Assembly (NCBI GenBank): GCA_015655585.1
Contig: JAATEV010000024.1
Coordinates: 36,043-100,042 of the forward strand
Length of the DNA stretch: 64,000 nucleotides
Origin: Terriglobales bacterium
GTDB taxonomy: Bacteria; Acidobacteriota; Terriglobia; Terriglobales; Acidobacteriaceae
Direction of reading: 5' to 3'
Shown here: positions 54,477-62,220 of the stretch, piece after piece
Layout of the letters: each line of letters starts with the position of its first letter
How positions within the stretch are numbered: position 1 is the stretch's first letter
Program-made: the position numbers and the translations under genes
The notes under the pieces: generated by a model
Databases searched by the model: none
What the model was told of the DNA's origin: nothing
Seen by the model: only the letters and a program-made list of their open reading frames with translations

Positions 54477-57400
54477 TTAGAAGACAATGCGTGCGCCGAT
54501 CTGTATCTGGCGGGCAGCGTTGGCCGACTTGATGGTGCCAAAGGGCGCTGCTCCGAAGACACTTTGTGGCGTCTGGAAGTTGGTGTGGTTGAAGGCATTG
54601 AAGAACTCTCCGCGAAGCTGGAGGTACTTCGACTCCGTGAAGTTGACGTTGCGGATGAGAGAGAAATCAAAATTTGCGAAGCCGGGGCCGCGGAGGGGAT
54701 TGCGGCCTTCGTTGCCGAAGGTGTAGTTGGCGGGCTGGGCGAAGGCTGCCGTGTTGAACCAGTGCAACGGAGTGCGTTGGCCGCTGGGTAGTGTTGGGTT
54801 GCCGATGACGTTGGCGCGCTGGTTGCCCGAGGAGAAGGCGGCGGTGGAGTTGGTCTGGGTGACGACAGTGAAGGGGGCTCCGCTGTAGAGGCGAGTAACA
54901 TTGCCGAGGGTCCAGCCACCGATGACGTTCGAGAGAGCGCCATGGTTCAGGTAAGCGCGATGCGGCCCGAAGGGGAGCTCATAGACGCTGCTGAAGACGA
55001 ACTGGTGACGGATATCGTTGGAGGATGGGCCGTAGTCGGCAGAACGGTTGTAGTAGTTGGAGTAGACTCCGTTGTCGGTGCCGATGGTTGAACCGGAACC
55101 GTCGTTGTCGTTCATGAACTTCGAGAAGGTGTACGTGGTGTTGATGTTGAAGCCGTGGGAGAAGCGCTTCTCAAGCTGCACGATACCGGCGAAGTAATTG
55201 GAGTTGCCGATGCTGGGTGCGACCAGCGAGACGCTGCTGAACTGTGGGAAGGGACGGTCACTCTGTGAGTGGTGGGATGCTCCGAGGATTGCAGGCGAGA
55301 TCTGGTCGATGTTCTGGTTAGAGCCCGCGAGCTTGTGAGCAATGTTGCCGATGCCGGAGATATTAAGGACGAAGGAGCTCGGAAGCTGGTGCTGGATGCC
55401 GAGATTGAACTGCTGTGAGTAGCCGGTGCGGTGACGCGGATCAAAGTAGCTGACCGCAGTAGTGGTGGTGGCGCCGACGGGGACGGCTCCGAAGGAGTCG
55501 TTGAGCGGAGCACCGGTAACTGAGACCGGCGGGACGCCGTTGCGGAGATAGAAGGGCGCAGTGATGCCGTTGTCTGGCGTATTGAGTTGGCCGGAGACGC
55601 TGAAGCCGAGTGTTGCAGAGGCGGGTTGTCCAGCGTCGAAGGGATGGGCGAAGAAGTATCCGAAGCCACCACGCACAACGGTGTTTCCAGAGCGGAAAGG
55701 AAGCCAGGCGAAGCCAAAGCGTGGTGCGAAGTTGTTCAGATCCAGGTCATAAGGCGTAGTGCGGAATCCATTGAGGCCCATGAACTTGACGACGCCGGGA
55801 GTGCCGGAGACGGGGTTGATGGCGGTGGCGTCGAAGCCGTTCATCTTGTTGTTCTCATCTTTGATGGGAGAGTCGGTCTCCCAGCGCAGGCCGAGATTGA
55901 GGGTGAGCGTGGGGGTAACGGTGAAGTCGTCCTGCGCGAATCCAGCGATGTACCAACTGGTGCGGGTGACGGGATCGGTTTGGGCTTCACTGAAGGCAGT
56001 GGGGAAGCCGACGAGTAGTGAAGCAAGGCCGTTGCCGGTGTTATTGAGGCCGGGTTGTCCGGTGGCCTGTGTTGCGAAGGTGAAGGAGCCGGATGCCGTG
56101 GAGAGGTTCACTTCGTGATCCATGGAGCGACGCAGCTCGGCCCCGAGCTTAATGGAATGACGACCACGGAGGAGCGAGACGTCATCGACGAGCTGGTACT
56201 GATTGATGGGATACTGGCGACGCTCCTGACCGGAGGAGCCGATCGGACTGAAACCAGCGGGTGCGATGTAGGGGAAGGCGTTCTCGGAGACGCCGGTGAT
56301 GCCGAGCTTCGAGGGATAGTTGCCGCCGATGGCGTTGGTGAGAGTGTGATTGATGCGGGTCTCGTAGGTGAAGCGGAGATCGTTGACGATGGTGGGCGAG
56401 AAGGTGTGCAGCCACTGGCCGTAGCCGATGTTGTCCTGGCTGATAGTGGGCTGGAAGGGATCGGCTCCGCGGTCGGGATAGACGGACTTATTGGAGGTGA
56501 TGCCGTTGGTGAAGATGTAGCGTCCGGCGATACGGTCGTGCTCGGTGAGGACGTGATCGATGCGGGCGATGAAGAACTTGGTGTTATTGGTAATGACATC
56601 GTTGGCGCTGAAGTTGTTGGCAGCTCCACTGCCGGGGAGAGGTAGGGGGTAGTAGGAGAGTATCTTCAGCGCAACCGGATCGATGTTGGTAATTTTGTTG
56701 TTGAGGAAAGGAGAGCGCGTGGTGACGCCGCCTACGGTCTTGGTTGTGGAGGGATCGTAGATGATCGTGCCGGACTGGGAGAAGTCTCCGCCGCGCTCCA
56801 GCAGTGTGGGTACGGTGAGGGTAACGTTGGTGCCGGTGAGTTGGCGCGATCCCTCGAAGCCAAAGAAGAAGAAGGTACGATCGTGGATGACAGGACCGCC
56901 GACGGTGACTCCGTAGATGTTGTAACGCAACTCGGGTTTCTGTTTGACGCCATTTGTGACAGGTGCGAAGTAGCCTGGGGCGTCGAAGGCGTCATTGCGG
57001 AGGAACTCGTAGAGGGTGCCGTGGAAGCGGTTGGTGCCGGACTTGGTGGTCTGGACGATGACGCCGCCCGCAGAGCCGCCGTACTCGGCGGAGTAGTTGT
57101 TGGTAACGATGCCGAGTTCCTGCACGGCGTCGACGGGTGGGCTGACTTCGGCTGTGGCAATGCCAATGCGGATGTTCTGGCCAGAACCGCCGTCAAGCCA
57201 GGTCATGGAGCTCTTGGTGCGTCCACCGGCGAGGCTGTAGTTGGCGGAGTCGATGAAGACGGCACCACCTGTGAGACTGATGATGTTCATGGAAGTGCGG
57301 TTGCCAAGGGGAAGTTCTGAGACACTCTTGGATTCAATGATCTGGCTGATCTCAGAGCTGCGAGTCTCCAGTTCGGCGCGCTCGTCCCGCACGGTAATGC

Positions 57401-57773
57401 TCTGCGAAACCGTACCGGGTTGCAAAGCAGCATTCAGACCAAAGACCTGACCGGTGCTGAGTAGAACGTGATCATAGACAAAGCGATTGAATCCGTCGTG
57501 TTCCACGGTTACGGAGTACTCACCGATTGGAAGATTGGGAAGAGAATATACGCCAGCGCTATTCGCGGTTACGGTTGTGGCAACGCCGGTGGATCGATCG
57601 GTCGCGATAATCTTCGAACCGGGGACAGCGGCTCCCTGCGAGTCGGTAACGACACCAGCGATGGTTGCAAGCGAGGACTGTGCATGGGCCGCGATGGATA
57701 AGCCTGCCATCAGCACAGCAGCGACAGATCTTCTGCGGACAGAGATAGAAAACGACCTCAGAAAGAGAGACAT
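54477..57773 (-). CDS. TonB-dependent receptor with carboxypeptidase-regulatory domain
   Basis: A 1098-residue Oar-like outer-membrane receptor. A signal peptide (VAAVLMAGLSIAAHAQS) is followed by a CarboxypepD_reg domain (TIAGVVTDSQGAAVPGSKI, about 35-115) and plug-like elements (SQSITVRDERAELETRSSEI, AVQELGIVTNNYSAEYGGSA). The barrel ends in ARQIQIGARIVF. It heads the operon with sulfatase, LamG, lactonase, PQQ dehydrogenase and dehydratase genes, so a sulfated carbohydrate is the likely ligand. The ATG at 57773 has AAAGG 8 bases upstream, and that sequence may be masked by leader folding. Confidence 0.92.
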   Translation of the reverse strand: MSLFLRSFSISVRRRSVAAVLMAGLSIAAHAQSSLATIAGVVTDSQGAAVPGSKIIATDRSTGVATTVTANSAGVYSLPNLPIGEYSVTVEHDGFNRFVYDHVLLSTGQVFGLNAALQPGTVSQSITVRDERAELETRSSEISQIIESKSVSELPLGNRTSMNIISLTGGAVFIDSANYSLAGGRTKSSMTWLDGGSGQNIRIGIATAEVSPPVDAVQELGIVTNNYSAEYGGSAGGVIVQTTKSGTNRFHGTLYEFLRNDAFDAPGYFAPVTNGVKQKPELRYNIYGVTVGGPVIHDRTFFFFGFEGSRQLTGTNVTLTVPTLLERGGDFSQSGTIIYDPSTTKTVGGVTTRSPFLNNKITNIDPVALKILSYYPLPLPGSGAANNFSANDVITNNTKFFIARIDHVLTEHDRIAGRYIFTNGITSNKSVYPDRGADPFQPTISQDNIGYGQWLHTFSPTIVNDLRFTYETRINHTLTNAIGGNYPSKLGITGVSENAFPYIAPAGFSPIGSSGQERRQYPINQYQLVDDVSLLRGRHSIKLGAELRRSMDHEVNLSTASGSFTFATQATGQPGLNNTGNGLASLLVGFPTAFSEAQTDPVTRTSWYIAGFAQDDFTVTPTLTLNLGLRWETDSPIKDENNKMNGFDATAINPVSGTPGVVKFMGLNGFRTTPYDLDLNNFAPRFGFAWLPFRSGNTVVRGGFGYFFAHPFDAGQPASATLGFSVSGQLNTPDNGITAPFYLRNGVPPVSVTGAPLNDSFGAVPVGATTTTAVSYFDPRHRTGYSQQFNLGIQHQLPSSFVLNISGIGNIAHKLAGSNQNIDQISPAILGASHHSQSDRPFPQFSSVSLVAPSIGNSNYFAGIVQLEKRFSHGFNINTTYTFSKFMNDNDGSGSTIGTDNGVYSNYYNRSADYGPSSNDIRHQFVFSSVYELPFGPHRAYLNHGALSNVIGGWTLGNVTRLYSGAPFTVVTQTNSTAAFSSGNQRANVIGNPTLPSGQRTPLHWFNTAAFAQPANYTFGNEGRNPLRGPGFANFDFSLIRNVNFTESKYLQLRGEFFNAFNHTNFQTPQSVFGAAPFGTIKSANAARQIQIGARIVF

Positions 57774-57843
57774 CTCAAGACCTTTCAAGCCTTTGCGGCT
57801 TTTTGTATAGGGAGAACGGAAAGTAACAGAGAGAGATGGAGAC

Positions 57844-57951
57844 TTAGCTGCGGGAGGAACAAGGACAACAACAGAGCGCATCGATGCAGGCGCGACCCAG
57901 GGCGGGTAGTGCGGATTGCAGGCTCATCGTGTTGTTGAAGGTCATACTCAT
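57844..57951 (-). CDS. Second Cys-rich leader ORF, just upstream of the TonB receptor gene
   Basis: A 35-residue ORF starting MSMTFNNTMSLQ, with Cys at 22, a Cys-Cys-Cys run at 27-29 (TGT TGT TGT) and Cys at 31. The core RACIDALCCCPC resembles the Ile-Asp-Leu-Cys core of actinobacterial leader peptides. It ends 70 bases before the receptor start. The segment in between can fold as AAGCC/GGCTT with CTTTC/GAAAG flanks that would cover the receptor Shine-Dalgarno. No good Shine-Dalgarno or leaderless promoter was seen for this ORF, and the start could be the internal ATG at 57927. Confidence 0.45.
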   Translation of the reverse strand: MSMTFNNTMSLQSALPALGRACIDALCCCPCSSRS

Positions 57952-57993
57952 GAGGAATAAGGTCTGGCTGTAGTTCGGTTGGTACAGCTCTTC

Positions 57994-58080
57994 CTGAGAT
58001 TTGAAAGGAGGTTTCCTGAATCTCAGAAGCAAAAAATATTGTGGTTGCACAGAGAAGAGCTCTGCGATAGGAGATTCAGG
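57994..58080 (-). promoter_or_regulatory. Three mutually exclusive pairing segments in the TonB-sulfatase leader
   Basis: Read leftward, CCTGAATCTC (58080-58071) can pair with GAGATTCAGG (58024-58015, 10 bp). The same middle segment can instead pair as CTGAGATT (58026-58019) with AATCTCAG (58001-57994, 8 bp). This A:B versus B:C arrangement is the form of a switchable attenuator leader. Alternatively the inner repeat is a DNA operator. Confidence 0.45.
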
Positions 58081-58085
58081 CAATG

Positions 58086-58119
58086 AAAAAGCCCGCTTCA
58101 GAGATACTGATAAGCGAGC
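58086..58119 (-). terminator. Intrinsic terminator in the TonB-sulfatase leader
   Basis: Read leftward, GCTCGCTT (58119-58112) pairs with AAGCGGGC (58098-58091), with one G-U pair, followed by TTTTTC. It lies 34 bases after the stop of the Cys-rich ORF at 58154-58243 and more than 300 bases after the LysR gene. An attenuator fits better than a simple LysR terminator. Confidence 0.75.
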
Positions 58120-58153
58120 CGCGCTGCGTAGTACGAACGAATCATCGTTGCGT

Positions 58154-58243
58154 CTAGATTGAGTCCGCAGGCATCTCCCATTTACCAGTACAAGCTGGCA
58201 ATAAGATGCAACAACAGCGACGGAATGAAGCAGACTGCAACAT
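58154..58243 (-). CDS. First Cys-rich leader peptide of the TonB-sulfatase operon
   Basis: A 29-residue ORF starting MLQSASFRRCCC, with a Cys triplet at residues 10-12 (TGT TGT TGC) and a Cys at 18, closely matching the spacing in the sulfatase leader at 45942. Its ATG is 9 bases after a -10-like TAAGTT, so the 5' UTR would be almost absent. The terminator at 58086-58119 follows 34 bases after its stop. The layout is that of a ribosome-stalling attenuator that would sense charged Cys-tRNA. That function is inference. Confidence 0.62.
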   Translation of the reverse strand: MLQSASFRRCCCILLPACTGKWEMPADSI

Positions 58244-58252
58244 GATGATCAG

Positions 58253-58281
58253 AACTTATCCCACTAACCTGTTAGGAGCAA
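58253..58281 (-). promoter_or_regulatory. Promoter of the TonB-sulfatase operon
   Basis: Read leftward, TTGCTC (58281-58276), a 17-base spacer and TAAGTT (58258-58253) are present. The spacer contains CTAAC-AG-GTTAG, an inverted repeat comparable to the GGAAAC-AA-GTTTCC repeat in the spacer of the sulfatase promoter at 45907. The remaining 185 bases up to 58466 hold no visible gene. Confidence 0.5.
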
Positions 58282-58466
58282 TAGGAAATCAGGGGTTATG
58301 TATTCATAAATTATGATTGAACATAAGAAAATATGATGGAAGTCTGGCCGAAGCGAGGAAAAAACAAAATGCTACAAGATCTTTTTTGTGTCGATAGCGT
58401 TTGGATGACAGAAGCAGTGGCATAAAGCTATCGCGCAAAAAGGGAAGTATTGTATGGATTGAAATT

Positions 58467-59363
58467 CTAGTTAGCCCGCTGAGAACTGCGGAGCAGCTCG
58501 ATCAGCCTTGCTACCGGTCCTTGCGGATGTGGGCCTTCCCGCAACACAATGCTGAGCGGACGCTGAATGGGCCCATTTTCCAGTCGGATGGCTTTGACGG
58601 AACCTAACTTCAATGCCTTTTCCACTGTCATCGCAGGCACAAAGCCAACTCCGAGCCCAGCCTCTACTCCGGAAATAATTCCCTCGGTTGAGTTGATATC
58701 GACAGAGGAGTCGGGCTGAAGCGGCACATCATTAAGATGAAAATACTGGAGTACAAATTGCCTCATCCCTGAGCCAGATTCGCGGAGGAGGAGCCGTTCC
58801 TGTGCCAGTTCTACGGCGTCTATCGATTTCCTTTTTGCGAGTGGATGCTTGATGGGAACGATAAGCTTGAGCTCGTCTTCCGCGAATTGCTCCACCTTGA
58901 GATCAGGCCGAAAAGAAGGCGCCTCAATAAGGCCGATAGCTACCTGATGATTTGTTAGAGCTTGAAGTATTTCATTCGTGCTTCCAGCAGATAGATGAAT
59001 CTTAAGGTTTGGCCATTCCTTCAAGATGGGAGGCAGCAACCTGGGCAGGAGATAGACAGCAATTGTGTGCGATGCGCCGATAGCAAGCTCTGTCCCTGCG
59101 CGCGTTCCAAACGGCACAAGCGAAGCTACTGCCTGATTCGTAAGTGCTTCAATTTGCCTTGCATAAAGCAAAAGCGTCTCTCCGGCGGGAGTGAGACTGA
59201 TATTCCGTCCGATTCTGCTGAAAAGGGTCACACTCAGAATCTCTTCAAGGGTCTTGATGTGGGCCGTGATGGCTGGCTGTGTCAGATGAAGCTCTTGCGC
59301 AGCGCGCCTGAAGCTGAGAAGCTCCGCGACTACTCGAAAGACTTTGAGACGGAAGTTTTCCAT
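58467..59363 (-). CDS. LysR-family transcriptional regulator, CysL-like
   Basis: A 298-residue LysR regulator. The N-terminal HTH is MENFRLKVFRVVAELLSFRR then AAQELHLTQPAITAHIKTLE, and a PBP2-type effector domain follows (LAIGASHTIAVYLLPRLLPP, IGLIEAPSFRPDLKVEQFAE, LLLRESGSGMRQ). The MENFRLKVFR opening and effector region resemble the CysL-like branch, some of whose members control sulfite/cysteine genes. It lies between the TonB-sulfatase operon and another glycosidase-like gene. A tiny Cys-rich ORF precedes it. I chose the ATG at 59363 for the conserved start; the frame to 59471 is not conserved. Confidence 0.9.
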   Translation of the reverse strand: MENFRLKVFRVVAELLSFRRAAQELHLTQPAITAHIKTLEEILSVTLFSRIGRNISLTPAGETLLLYARQIEALTNQAVASLVPFGTRAGTELAIGASHTIAVYLLPRLLPPILKEWPNLKIHLSAGSTNEILQALTNHQVAIGLIEAPSFRPDLKVEQFAEDELKLIVPIKHPLAKRKSIDAVELAQERLLLRESGSGMRQFVLQYFHLNDVPLQPDSSVDINSTEGIISGVEAGLGVGFVPAMTVEKALKLGSVKAIRLENGPIQRPLSIVLREGPHPQGPVARLIELLRSSQRAN

Positions 59364-59555
59364 GAAAAACAGCCTTTTGGGAGTAGGGAACGGCGTGCTC
59401 ACGCATCTCTTAGAAAGATGAAAATGCAGCGTGATGCTAACCGGGAAACTTGAAATGCAACTGGATTCCACAGTTCATTCAAGTCAGGAGTCTATTTTTA
59501 GATAAGAGGGGAAGTTCCTATCAGGTTCGTCGCGGAGGCAGCGCGACGCTCACAG

Positions 59556-59603
59556 CTACTGCTGGCTGGGGAAGCAACAACAATAGAAGGAACTGATAAG
59601 CAT
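59556..59603 (-). CDS. Cys-rich leader peptide ahead of the LysR gene
   Basis: A 15-residue ORF, MLISSFYCCCFPSQQ, with a Cys triplet at residues 8-10 (TGT TGT TGC). Its ATG lies 5 bases after a -10 box (TACGAT), so the message would be leaderless, as for the sulfatase leader. A GC-rich 7-bp hairpin, CGTCGCG/CGCGACG (59528-59548), follows 7 bases after its stop, without a U-tail. It lies 192 bases upstream of the LysR start. Confidence 0.58.
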   Translation of the reverse strand: MLISSFYCCCFPSQQ

Positions 59604-59608
59604 GTCAT

Positions 59609-59638
59609 ATCGTAACGGGGAGCAGAATTAGACGTCAA
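59609..59638 (-). promoter_or_regulatory. Promoter of the LysR leader
   Basis: Read leftward, TTGACG (59638-59633), an 18-base spacer and TACGAT (59614-59609) are present. The predicted transcript start falls at the ATG of the Cys-rich ORF at 59603. Confidence 0.6.
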
Positions 59639-59720
59639 CCGGCAGTCGCAGGCATACCTTCGCACCAATCACCCAATGCTTCTCAGCATGAATGCGAAGA
59701 GCGTTTCAATTCTCAAACTC

Positions 59721-59761
59721 AAAAACAGCTAGCCCAATTGATTCAATGGACTAGCTGTTGC
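59721..59761 (-). terminator. Intrinsic terminator of the glycosidase-like gene at 59799
   Basis: Read leftward, AACAGCTAG and CTAGCTGTT form a 9-bp stem, with a shorter CCA/TGG stem inside, ending in TTTTTGAG. Confidence 0.8.
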
Positions 59762-59798
59762 ATGGCATGATTCTCTGGTCTGCACCTGTTCGGAGGGT

Positions 59799-61994
59799 CT
59801 AAACGACCATCGCGATCACTTCGTAGTCCTTCACTGAAGTCACCGTGAGTTCTACGGTATGCCCAGTCTGTTGGAACTTGATTGCAGTCCCGGCGCGGAG
59901 CAGGGAGGCGCTCTTGATGATTGCCCCCTGGGGTAGTTCCACACGGACCGCTTGTTCTCCTAAGGGAACCAGCTTGCGCATACGACCACGAAAAGCGTTG
60001 GGGCCGTTGTAGTTGAGCATGTGGATCGCAAAGCCCGGCTCGGTCTGCCATGCGATCACCTCCATCAAGCCATCGCCTTGGACCTGTACCGAACCGCCAC
60101 CGTGCAGCATCCATCGCACGGCGTTGGTAATTTGTCGCCCGAGATCGACGTTATCCATCCGCCAGTAAGTCGCGTCCATGTCTCCTGCGAAATAAACAAG
60201 GCGACTCTGCCCAGCCTCGCGCATGACAACCGATGGTAAATTTGTCGCCGGTTCACGAGCGTAGACCGCCTCAGGCGGATAGACAGGATAGGGGTTGATG
60301 AAGGTCATCACTGCATCGGGAGTAGGCTCGAGCGGAATCTTCCAGATTGGGCCTGCGATCCAGTCCGTATCGTCAAAGCCCGCGGTAAGTTCATTTCTTT
60401 TCTTGATGGATTGCAGATGTACTGCGGTGATGACGTCAGTGCGCTTGCTCTCGTATCGCTGGCGCTCTCCTGTCTTTTTGATGCCAAAGAGTTTGCCGAG
60501 CGCAAAGTCCTGTCGTGCAGAACCTTTCTCGTCGTAGAGTCCGGTCTCGAACGTCGCAAGAATAGAGCCTCCGCGATGAGAGAACTCCTCTAATGTTTTT
60601 GCCTGGGCGTCACTCATCAGCGCCATATTGGGCAGGATCAATACCTTGTACTTTGCAAGACGCTCTGCATTGAGATCTTCTTCGTGGACAAAGTCGAATG
60701 GGATACGAGCCTCGTTCAGAATGCCGTACATGCCCTCGATATAATCGGACTTCGGGTCATTGGTGGGTGCTTTGTAGATGGTGGCGGCTCGGGTGGACGC
60801 AACGATGGCAACCTCGGCGAGCGAGCGCACATTGTGGAAGTGCTGATCCACACTTGCCTGCCAACTTAGAAATGCTCGGCCTTGATCCTGCCAGCGGCGA
60901 TCGTCGCCGAACCCTTGCTCCAGGCCGAGGTGGTGATACCAGGCGATGCCACCTGCAGCCACGGTCTGCGCCAGTCGGCATGTGGGCTCTGCGGAGACAT
61001 CGGCTACCTGGCGCCACATCAACTCTCCGGCACGAGTGTAGCTCGCGGTTACGGCAGCCATTGGACGATCACCCATGAGCGCTTTAGCAAACTTCACCTG
61101 CTGCGCGTCGGCCCACACCGGCGCTACCACTCCAGGTCGTGACTGATTGTCGGCCGTGTACCAGTTGGATTCACGTGTTAGTTTCCACTGGTCCAGAAAG
61201 CTTTCGCGCAGCCCCCCGCCCAGATTACAGCTATAGAAGTTCTTCGGACTTTTTTCCAGGACCGTCTTTTTGTACAGTCCGATCAACATCTGTACCCGGT
61301 CGGCAAGCGCTGCGTGATACTGCTCGGAGTGCGGATCGCCAATCTTCCGGCAGTTGTCGCAGTAGCAGACCTGGTTGCCGGGCCAGCCGTTCATGTACAC
61401 GCCGTCGATGTCGTAGCGCGCATTCAGTTCGCGGATGATAGCAGGCTGCTGCTGATCATATTGTCCGCTGAACTGGCAGGTGAAGGCGATGTTTGGCGCA
61501 GAGAACTGCGGGCTGCCGTCCTCGTTATGACGGAACCAGGTAGGATGCGCTTCGAGGAGCTTCGGGTCCATCCACTGAATGTCCGGGCTCATGCGTCCGT
61601 AGACACGAATACCGCGCGACTTCGCCGCCTTCACACACTCGCCGAACAGATCGCGACTTCCGAGGAAACTGCTGCGATGAAAGAAGGGCACTTCGGTCGG
61701 ATAAAACGCTACCGGTCCTGATACGGATAGAGCCACTGCCTGCACCTTAGCTGAGGCCCAGTAGTCGGCCCACTTTTCCACGTCGCCGGTGGCAGGATCG
61801 TGCTCGTTAAAGTTCGTCTGGCCAATCCGTTTGATGCGCCAGTACCACGGAACATCAGTCGAAGTTGCAACTGGAGAAGCTGCGGGATCGAGGGCAATCG
61901 CCGTCAGAGGTGAAAGGCTTGTGAGCGCAGCTATCATACTGCCTGCTCCCAGCTTGGTGAATTCGCGGCGATCGAGTTTTGTAGGGTCTGTCAT
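59799..61994 (-). CDS. Tat-exported glycosidase-like protein with beta-galactosidase-trimerisation-type domain
   Basis: A 731-residue protein starting with a Tat signal (DRREFTKLGAGSMIAALTSL). The N-terminal part is barrel-like (ADYWASAKVQAVALSVSGPV, RGIRVYGRMSPDIQWMDPKL, YDIDGVYMNGWPGNQVCYCD). A glutamine-amidotransferase-like domain follows (AKYKVLILPNMALMSDAQAK, HRGGSILATFETGLYDEKGS), then a C-terminal beta domain. This layout fits the GHL6/beta-galactosidase-trimerisation group of hypothetical glycosidases. The active-site acids are not certain. A dedicated terminator follows; the gene is divergent from the two-component pair. Confidence 0.82.
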   Translation of the reverse strand: MTDPTKLDRREFTKLGAGSMIAALTSLSPLTAIALDPAASPVATSTDVPWYWRIKRIGQTNFNEHDPATGDVEKWADYWASAKVQAVALSVSGPVAFYPTEVPFFHRSSFLGSRDLFGECVKAAKSRGIRVYGRMSPDIQWMDPKLLEAHPTWFRHNEDGSPQFSAPNIAFTCQFSGQYDQQQPAIIRELNARYDIDGVYMNGWPGNQVCYCDNCRKIGDPHSEQYHAALADRVQMLIGLYKKTVLEKSPKNFYSCNLGGGLRESFLDQWKLTRESNWYTADNQSRPGVVAPVWADAQQVKFAKALMGDRPMAAVTASYTRAGELMWRQVADVSAEPTCRLAQTVAAGGIAWYHHLGLEQGFGDDRRWQDQGRAFLSWQASVDQHFHNVRSLAEVAIVASTRAATIYKAPTNDPKSDYIEGMYGILNEARIPFDFVHEEDLNAERLAKYKVLILPNMALMSDAQAKTLEEFSHRGGSILATFETGLYDEKGSARQDFALGKLFGIKKTGERQRYESKRTDVITAVHLQSIKKRNELTAGFDDTDWIAGPIWKIPLEPTPDAVMTFINPYPVYPPEAVYAREPATNLPSVVMREAGQSRLVYFAGDMDATYWRMDNVDLGRQITNAVRWMLHGGGSVQVQGDGLMEVIAWQTEPGFAIHMLNYNGPNAFRGRMRKLVPLGEQAVRVELPQGAIIKSASLLRAGTAIKFQQTGHTVELTVTSVKDYEVIAMVV

Positions 61995-62080
61995 TGGAGG
62001 CGTTCGCTTTTACCTTTCACATGCTGCCTGTGGCGGCTAAGGGTATCGCGCAAAATGATCCCCCCTGTAGACCTGGCCTG

Positions 62081-62109
62081 TCATCCGCCGAAAGTAGCAT
62101 TGCGGATGA
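62081..62109. promoter_or_regulatory. Inverted repeat and 15-mer motif upstream of the two-component genes
   Basis: TCATCCGC (62081-62088) pairs perfectly with GCGGATGA (62102-62109) around 13 bases. It contains ATCCGCCGAAAGTAG (62083-62097), which recurs on the opposite strand at 63726-63740 with one mismatch. A response-regulator binding site is the simplest reading. Confidence 0.5.
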
Positions 62110-62220
62110 TTGACGATATGAGAAGCCATTCGGGCGGTCAAGTCCTTGCAGAAACTATTTACCGACAGATACAATCGCGTCCCAACAGGTAACATCCAGA
62201 TGCTGACAGGGTAAACAGGG

